NCBI GenBank assembly: GCA_018109965.1
Contig: JAGBFE010000101.1
Coordinates: 1-11,504, forward strand
Source: Oscillospiraceae bacterium
Lineage (GTDB): Bacteria > Bacillota_A > Clostridia > Oscillospirales > Ruminococcaceae
Direction: 5' to 3'
DNA length: 11,504 nt
Part shown: positions 6,752-11,504 of the stretch, piece by piece
Numbering within the stretch: the stretch's first letter is position 1
Layout: the number at the start of each line of letters is the position of its first letter
Notes under the pieces: model-generated
The model's database searches: none
What the model was told of the DNA's origin: nothing
What the model saw: the letters and a program-made list of their open reading frames with translations, nothing else
Program-made: the position numbers and the translations under genes

Positions 6752-6762
6752 AGGTGTCTGTT

Positions 6763-6942
6763 ATGAGAGTAGATTATTGGAACAGATTTTTGCGTACGGG
6801 CAGTGTGGAGGATTACCTGCACTACCGTCAGTGTCTTTCAATGGGAGGACAGGAAATCATAAAAGAGGTCGCTAATGGCAAACCAACTACGAAAAGTGAA
6901 CGGAGTAGTGTTAAAAGAGCTTCAAATGAAGGAGAGCGATAA
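6763..6942 (+). CDS. YqzL-like small protein
   Basis: A 59-residue protein starting MRVDYWNRFLRTGSVEDYLHY. The pattern W-x2-F-x2-TG-x-V-x2-YL matches the small YqzL protein encoded between era and recO in B. subtilis, and the position is the same; YqzL has no known function. ATG 6763 is preceded by GAGGTG at 6751-6756 (6-nt gap); the GTG at 6754 is part of that site and is unlikely to be the start. The C-terminal 20 or so residues are basic and low in complexity, and they are read from DNA that overlaps the start of recO by 68 nt in another frame. This tail may be a by-product of the overlap rather than a functional domain. No membrane segment is seen. Confidence 0.72.
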   Translation: MRVDYWNRFLRTGSVEDYLHYRQCLSMGGQEIIKEVANGKPTTKSERSSVKRASNEGER

Positions 6943-7678
6943 GGTTATCACCGTTCTCACAAGGGAGCTTGGAGTAATATCGATATATGCCAAAGGAGCT
7001 ATGAGACTCAAAAACAAGTTTCATAGCTCTACAGGTTTGTTTACATACAGCGAGTTTGTTGTTTTTGAAGGCAAAGGTGACAGAATGTATCAGCTTAACG
7101 AGGCTGTCACACAAAAGGTGTTCTACAATCTGTCCTATTCAATTGAAAATATTTCTCTGGCAATGTATATGTCGGAGCTTGTGTGCGAAGCAATTGTTCC
7201 CGACGAAGTTTCTAATGATATATTAAGGCTTTTTTTAAACTGCCTGCATATGCTTAACGAAAACAAATGGTCACCGCTTATGGCAAAAGCGGCATTTGAA
7301 ATGCGGCTCATCAGTGACATAGGGTACAGACCTAATCTTGTAGGTTGCCGCAAATGCGGGAAATATGAGAACGAACTGTTCCTGTTTGATGTGGACAGCG
7401 GCAGCATTGTGTGTCCGGATTGCCGCAATATTTACGAAAATGGATATATAGTTGCCGAGCCTGCAGTGGTGTTGGCGCTGAGATATTTTGCACTGGCGGA
7501 CTTGGAACAGCTGTTTTCCTTTAAAGTAGGAGGCTTAAGCCTTATAAGACTTGGCCAGATATGTGAAAGATATGTTCTGGCAAAAACAAAGGACAGCTAC
7601 AAAACGCTGGACTTTTTAAAACCGTTATTAAAACCTTTAATTGATAAAGAAGCAGAAGTTTTGACAAAAGGTAAATAA
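6875..7678 (+). CDS. recO: DNA repair protein RecO
   Basis: A 267-residue protein matching RecO in length and layout. The N-terminal OB fold has KVNGVVLKELQMKESDKVITVLTRELG (7-33) and GAMRLKNKF (41-49). A helical middle region with SYSIENISLAMYMSELV is followed by a zinc-finger-like pair of knuckles, C158-x2-C161 and C180-x2-C183 (CRKCG, CPDC). RecO works with RecF and RecR to load RecA onto SSB-coated single-stranded DNA in gap repair. The start ATG 6875 has AGAGGT 5 nt upstream, inside the yqzL-like gene, and the two frames overlap by 68 nt, so recO is probably translationally coupled to it. mutS2 begins 1 nt after the stop codon. Confidence 0.95.
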   Translation: MANQLRKVNGVVLKELQMKESDKVITVLTRELGVISIYAKGAMRLKNKFHSSTGLFTYSEFVVFEGKGDRMYQLNEAVTQKVFYNLSYSIENISLAMYMSELVCEAIVPDEVSNDILRLFLNCLHMLNENKWSPLMAKAAFEMRLISDIGYRPNLVGCRKCGKYENELFLFDVDSGSIVCPDCRNIYENGYIVAEPAVVLALRYFALADLEQLFSFKVGGLSLIRLGQICERYVLAKTKDSYKTLDFLKPLLKPLIDKEAEVLTKGK

Positions 7679-7679
7679 A

Positions 7680-10073
7680 GTGAAAGAAAAAAGTTTAAAA
7701 TCAATAGAATACAACATTATAACACAGCAGCTCAGTGAGCTGTGCGTATTCAATGAAAATAAAGAATTGGCTGTAAAGCTTGTTCCGTTTACAGACATTG
7801 AAGAAGTGGGCGAAAGCCTGCTGTGTACCGATACTGTTATGAGTTATATGCTCAAATACGGCAACCCAAGCCTTGACAGTGCATATGGCTGCTATGATGC
7901 GGTTGTTCACAGCACAAAGGGTGGCATGCTGTCCTGTGCGGAACTGCTTACAGTTGCAAGAATGTACCGCAACTTTGACAGGATAAAAAAATGGTACCTG
8001 CAGTACGAAAGAAACAGTGATGTTATGGACTGGACGGTTATGTCAATGACCGAAAATCCACAGCTTGAAAAGCTGATTTTTGACAGCATCCTTTCCGACA
8101 ATCAGGTGGCGGATACTGCAAGTGATGAACTTTATGACATCCGCCGTAAAATCAAAAAGGCGGAAAGTGCTGTCCGCGAAAGGCTGGAAAGCTACATCCG
8201 CAACACATCCTATCAGAAATATCTGCAGGAAGCTGTTATCACAATCCGTCAGAACAAGTTTGTTATCCCTGTAAAAGCAGAATACAAAAATGAAATCAAC
8301 GGCACAGTTCACGATGTTTCATCTTCCGGTTCAACTTATTTTATTGAACCTGCATCGGTTGCAGAACTCAACAACAAAATAATGCAGCTGTTCAACGAAG
8401 AACAGGATGAAATCAACAGAATTCTCACACGTCTGTCCACAATGGTGGCACAGAATTCTGTAATGTTCTTTGACAGCTACGAAAAAATGCTCAAAATTGA
8501 TATGGTTGTGGCAAAGGCAAAACTTGCAATGCGTCAGAATGCAGTTATGCCAAAAATTAACAGTGACCTCAAATTCAGTCTCAAAAAAGCACGTCATCCT
8601 CTGATTGACAAAAAGGTGGTTGTGCCTACAGATATCGAAATCGGTTTTGATTATGACACAATGATTATCACAGGTCCTAACACAGGCGGTAAAACCGTTT
8701 CCCTTAAAACAGCAGGTTTGCTTTGTGCAATGGCCTGCACAGGTATGCTTATTCCTGCTCACGAAAGCAGTTCTGTATGTGTGTTCGAAAATATCCTTGT
8801 AGATATCGGTGATGAACAGAGTATTGAACAGAGTTTGTCAACATTCTCGGGACATATGAAAAACATCGGCACAATTCTTAAGCAGGCAAATGACAAAAGT
8901 CTTGTGCTTATGGACGAACTTGGCGCAGGTACCGACCCTGCCGAAGGTGCAGCACTTGCTTTAAGTATTATCGAGAAACTGCGCAGCAAAGGCAGCAAGG
9001 TGATGGCAACAACCCACTATGGTGAACTAAAGGTGTATGCTCTTGAAACACAGGGTGTGCAGAACGCAAGCTGCGAGTTTGACACAAACACCCTTATGCC
9101 GACATACAAAATCATTATGGGTGTTCCGGGCAAATCCAATGCGTTTTACATCAGCAAACGTCTTGGTATCGATGATGATATCATTGAAAATGCAAAACGT
9201 CATTTGTCCGAAGATGAAAAACGTCTTGACGGCGTGCTCGCACAGCTGGAAGATCTTAAAAAACAGCTCAAAGCAGGGCATGACGAAATTGAAATGCTCA
9301 AAGATTACGCAGGCAACAAAATGAAGCAGGCGGAAGAAAAGAGCGCAAAAATACTTAAAGAAGCACAGGCACAGGCTGATGCTATCACCGAAAAAGCAAA
9401 ATTGAGTGCACAGAAAGTTCAGGATGAAGCATACCGTTTGAGCGATGAACTCAAAGTTCTGCAAAAGCAGGAAAACATCTCTGCACAGCAGCGTCTGCAA
9501 AAGGCAAGGGAAATTGCCCGCAAAGACACAGCAAGGCTTATTTCATCTGTGGAAAAGGACGAAACAGATGTTATCGCACTGCCAAAAGTTGAAACTGTTA
9601 AAAAAGGTGACAGGGTTGTTATCGGTTCTCTCAACAAACAGGCAGTTGCACAGGGCCCTGCAAACAAAGACGGTATGGTTGATGTTATGGCAGGGGTTAT
9701 CAAAACAAGGGTACATATCTCTGATTTGTATCAGGATATTGCTCCTGCACCAAAACAAAAACAGTCGGGCGGTATGCGCAATGTACGTCAGGGTACACGC
9801 AACAACACAACCTCCGCTGCAACACGCAATGCAAGCATGGAAATCAACGTTATAGGCCAGACTGTTGACGAAGCAATTATCGAAGTTGACCGTTTCCTTG
9901 ACAACTGTTTTATGAACCGCCAGCATACCGTGTATATTATTCATGGCAAGGGCACAGGTGCACTGCGCAGCGGTATCCATCAGTTCCTCAAAAAACACAA
10001 GCATGTCAGCTATTTCCGCCTTGGCACTTATGGCGAGGGCGAAGCAGGCGTAACTGTTGTTGAACTTAAATAA
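7680..10073 (+). CDS. mutS2: MutS2 family protein (ATPase with Smr domain)
   Basis: A 797-residue protein of typical MutS2 length. The N-terminal lever/core region (1-300) contains VSSSGSTYFIEPA (213-225). The ATPase domain has Walker A GPNTGGKT (332-339), the STFSGHM signature (387-393), Walker B LVLMDELGAGTDP (408-420) and ATTHYGELK (443-451). A long coiled coil follows (about 505-625), then a KOW-like linker (KKGDRVVIG) and a C-terminal Smr domain (about 720-797) with HGKGTGALR (755-763). MutS2 has been linked to suppression of recombination and, in B. subtilis, to splitting collided ribosomes. The Smr start reads INVIG where nuclease-active Smr domains have LDLRG. The start is GTG 7680 with AAGG about 8 nt upstream. 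Confidence 0.95.
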   Translation: MKEKSLKSIEYNIITQQLSELCVFNENKELAVKLVPFTDIEEVGESLLCTDTVMSYMLKYGNPSLDSAYGCYDAVVHSTKGGMLSCAELLTVARMYRNFDRIKKWYLQYERNSDVMDWTVMSMTENPQLEKLIFDSILSDNQVADTASDELYDIRRKIKKAESAVRERLESYIRNTSYQKYLQEAVITIRQNKFVIPVKAEYKNEINGTVHDVSSSGSTYFIEPASVAELNNKIMQLFNEEQDEINRILTRLSTMVAQNSVMFFDSYEKMLKIDMVVAKAKLAMRQNAVMPKINSDLKFSLKKARHPLIDKKVVVPTDIEIGFDYDTMIITGPNTGGKTVSLKTAGLLCAMACTGMLIPAHESSSVCVFENILVDIGDEQSIEQSLSTFSGHMKNIGTILKQANDKSLVLMDELGAGTDPAEGAALALSIIEKLRSKGSKVMATTHYGELKVYALETQGVQNASCEFDTNTLMPTYKIIMGVPGKSNAFYISKRLGIDDDIIENAKRHLSEDEKRLDGVLAQLEDLKKQLKAGHDEIEMLKDYAGNKMKQAEEKSAKILKEAQAQADAITEKAKLSAQKVQDEAYRLSDELKVLQKQENISAQQRLQKAREIARKDTARLISSVEKDETDVIALPKVETVKKGDRVVIGSLNKQAVAQGPANKDGMVDVMAGVIKTRVHISDLYQDIAPAPKQKQSGGMRNVRQGTRNNTTSAATRNASMEINVIGQTVDEAIIEVDRFLDNCFMNRQHTVYIIHGKGTGALRSGIHQFLKKHKHVSYFRLGTYGEGEAGVTVVELK

Positions 10074-10091
10074 GTTTTTTGGAGATACACT

Positions 10092-10409
10092 ATGGACGGT
10101 AAAACAACGATAAAATATCTGCAAAAGTATATAAAATCAAAGGATTATAAACCCGAGCTTGTAAAGGAGTATTTCCTTAAACTTTCCGAAGAAGTAGGGG
10201 AGCTGGCAAAAGCAATGCGAAAAGGAAATGTAGCTGCTGATGCTGAAAATATCAAGGATACCATAGATGAGGAGCTTTGGGATATTATCTATTATGCTGT
10301 TGCCATAGCAAACTGTTATGACATTGATTTGGAACAGGTTATAAATGCTAAAGAAAATATAAATAATAAAAAATATAATAACGATATTGTTTTTGAGCAA
10401 AACAGATAA
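10092..10409 (+). CDS. MazG-like nucleotide pyrophosphohydrolase
   Basis: A 105-residue, single-domain, all-helical protein. It carries the MazG-type metal-binding pattern: E-x2-E in SEEVGELAKAM (E34, E37) and E-x2-D in DEELWDIIYYAVAIAN (E61, D64), followed by the typical DIDLEQVINAKENINNKKY end. Enzymes of this superfamily hydrolyse nucleoside triphosphates, often non-canonical or damaged ones, to monophosphate and pyrophosphate; the substrate cannot be told from sequence. ATG 10092 has GGAG 8 nt upstream and lies 18 nt after mutS2, so it is probably the last gene of the operon. A strong inverted repeat follows 5 nt after the stop codon. Confidence 0.85.
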   Translation: MDGKTTIKYLQKYIKSKDYKPELVKEYFLKLSEEVGELAKAMRKGNVAADAENIKDTIDEELWDIIYYAVAIANCYDIDLEQVINAKENINNKKYNNDIVFEQNR

Positions 10410-10414
10410 ATTAA

Positions 10415-10446
10415 AAGAGCAGAGTGGAATTTTCCATTCTGCTCTT
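10415..10446. terminator. Bidirectional terminator between the mazG-like and DUF6311-like genes
   Basis: AAGAGCAGA (10415-10423), then G, then TGGAA (10425-10429) pairs with TTCCA (10432-10436), then T, then TCTGCTCTT (10438-10446). This gives a 15-pair stem with one G.T pair and a very short loop. On the plus strand the downstream side is GGTTTGTAT; on the minus strand it is TTTTAATTT, a better T-tract. It lies between two convergent genes and should stop both. Confidence 0.82.
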
Positions 10447-10463
10447 GGTTTGTATATAAGATG

Positions 10464-11504
10464 TTATTCAATTATAATCTGTCTGAAGTTCCCGTTATTT
10501 TCAAACCCTGAAATTTCAGTGTCAGTATAAATCGCAGGTATAACAACCAGCTGGCCGTCAACCTCAAAGGCCTGGCAGCTGCCATTTGCAATCAAATGGT
10601 CAAACAGTTTTGTTTCTTCAACAATATACAAAACATTGTCGTTTTTATTTTCGGCAAGCAATGCTTTTTGCTGTTCAATAACATCACGGCGTTTGTCAAC
10701 GCTTGTGCGTGATGCAAATGTGGAGTTGATATATTTGTCATATTCACCGCAAAGGTTGGCTATATCAATCAGCCCGTTGCCGAACATGCTGCCCTGTTCA
10801 CTCTGCATTTCAATTACGCCGTCCAACTGCTGCACGGTTGCTTCCCAGAACGGATGCTGTGCAAAAGAATGCGCAGACTGACGGTTTTCGGTTGAATGAT
10901 TGTAAAAATAATTGTGTTTTTCAATCAGTACACCGCTTAAATCAAAAATCTGAACAAAACAAACTGCACAAAGTGCAAATGCAGCAATTTTTTTGCTGTT
11001 TAAATATTTTGAAATTCCATACAATGCAAACAGGAATAAAAGATAAAACAGCATCCAGCCAAAACGCCCGTTACCGCGGAAAATATTGAGATATTTCACA
11101 ATTATTTTTTCACTTAAAGGATAGCGGAACAGCAGCAGACCACCGTAATAAACCCCGTCGCCGATTGCAAAGACTGTCAGACATAAAGTCGAAAAAACTA
11201 TACCAAAATGGGTTTTGACAAAAGCGATAATATCACCGCGGTGTTTTATCAAAAGCAGAACAGCACTTATTACAACAGCAATTATTATGCCTATGCCGAG
11301 ATAAGCAAAGCCTTCAGTCTGTCCGCCAAAATACGGTCTGTCACCCAGTACAGCAGACCAGTTGTTTTCAGCCTCAAAACCTTTGCTCACAGGATTGAAA
11401 AATGCATTGAGGTTCATACTGAAATAGCCGTAACCCAATGTGGCCATACCGCCTTCATTATAAAATGCACCTATGCAGTAACCGACAACAAGTGTTGCAA
11501 CGAT
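10464..11504 (-). CDS. DUF6311-like multispanning membrane protein, N-terminus cut by the right edge
   Basis: The frame is open from the right edge to TAA at 10464-10466, giving 346 visible residues. The N-terminus is missing, since the frame continues upstream of the first in-window ATG (11447) as a hydrophobic stretch. The segment GYGYFSMNLNAFFNP is followed about 25 residues later by GGQTEGFAYLGIG and then FRGNGRFGW. These resemble, from memory, the DUF6311 family of GT-C-like membrane proteins thought to act in cell-surface glycan synthesis. Counted from the ATG, hydrophobic segments lie at about 46-67, 83-104, 131-148 and 153-173, and a soluble domain of about 150 residues follows. Its catalytic loops, if any, would be in the missing N-terminal part. 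Function is inferred only. It ends at the shared terminator at 10415-10446. Confidence 0.7.
   Translation of the reverse strand: MVATLVVGYCIGAFYNEGGMATLGYGYFSMNLNAFFNPVSKGFEAENNWSAVLGDRPYFGGQTEGFAYLGIGIIIAVVISAVLLLIKHRGDIIAFVKTHFGIVFSTLCLTVFAIGDGVYYGGLLLFRYPLSEKIIVKYLNIFRGNGRFGWMLFYLLFLFALYGISKYLNSKKIAAFALCAVCFVQIFDLSGVLIEKHNYFYNHSTENRQSAHSFAQHPFWEATVQQLDGVIEMQSEQGSMFGNGLIDIANLCGEYDKYINSTFASRTSVDKRRDVIEQQKALLAENKNDNVLYIVEETKLFDHLIANGSCQAFEVDGQLVVIPAIYTDTEISGFENNGNFRQIIIE

Noticed and set aside
8331..9500. Several minus-strand frames of 79-157 codons
   Set aside because: All lie antisense to the mutS2 ATPase and coiled-coil regions, with no plausible start signals or domains.
9543..10124. Minus-strand open frame of 193 codons
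   Set aside because: It is antisense to the Smr-domain end of mutS2. Its cysteine- and phenylalanine-rich product is what the reverse complement of the real frame would give.

Overview
The window looks like a chromosomal segment of an endospore-forming, low-GC member of the Clostridia; Oscillospiraceae/Ruminococcaceae-type gut bacteria are my best guess. The evidence is the conserved gene order yqfC-yqfD-phoH-ybeY-dgkA-era-yqzL-recO, sporulation-family proteins, clostridial CWB2 cell-wall-binding repeats, strong AGGAGG-type ribosome binding sites and AT-rich intergenic DNA. I had no database access, so names rest on motifs, length and gene order.

Layout, left to right. Positions 2-667 (+) are the 3' end of a surface protein with CWB2 repeats. 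Then come two hairpins. The second is a near-perfect terminator-like stem lying between convergent genes. Positions 896-2223 (-) hold a two-gene unit: a YlbJ-like multispanning membrane protein (probably sporulation) followed by a small five-cysteine protein of unknown function. A 64-bp divergent intergenic region separates it from the main plus-strand cluster.

The main cluster runs from 2288 to 10409. yqfC and yqfD are sporulation genes. A good SigA-type promoter then precedes phoH, ybeY, dgkA, era, a yqzL-like small gene, recO, mutS2 and a MazG-like nucleotide pyrophosphohydrolase. Spacing from phoH onward is tight, including an 11-nt phoH/ybeY overlap and a 68-nt yqzL/recO overlap. The cluster joins RNA quality control and ribosome maturation (PhoH, YbeY, Era), lipid-carrier recycling (DgkA), and DNA repair or ribosome rescue (RecO, MutS2). 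A 15-bp inverted repeat closes it and also serves a convergent gene at 10464-11504 (-). That gene is a multispanning membrane protein resembling DUF6311, and its N-terminus is cut by the right edge.

Compared with the Bacillus subtilis version of this cluster, yqfF (the HD-domain c-di-AMP phosphodiesterase gene) and cdd (cytidine deaminase) are absent from their usual places, and mutS2 plus a mazG-like gene follow recO. I found no mobile element, CRISPR array, tRNA or rRNA. No stretch above 300 bases lacks a gene; the largest gap is 668-895. Most of the window is ordinary housekeeping sequence. The least explained parts are the cysteine-rich small protein beside the YlbJ-like gene, the out-of-frame yqzL/recO overlap, and the competing hairpins between era and yqzL.
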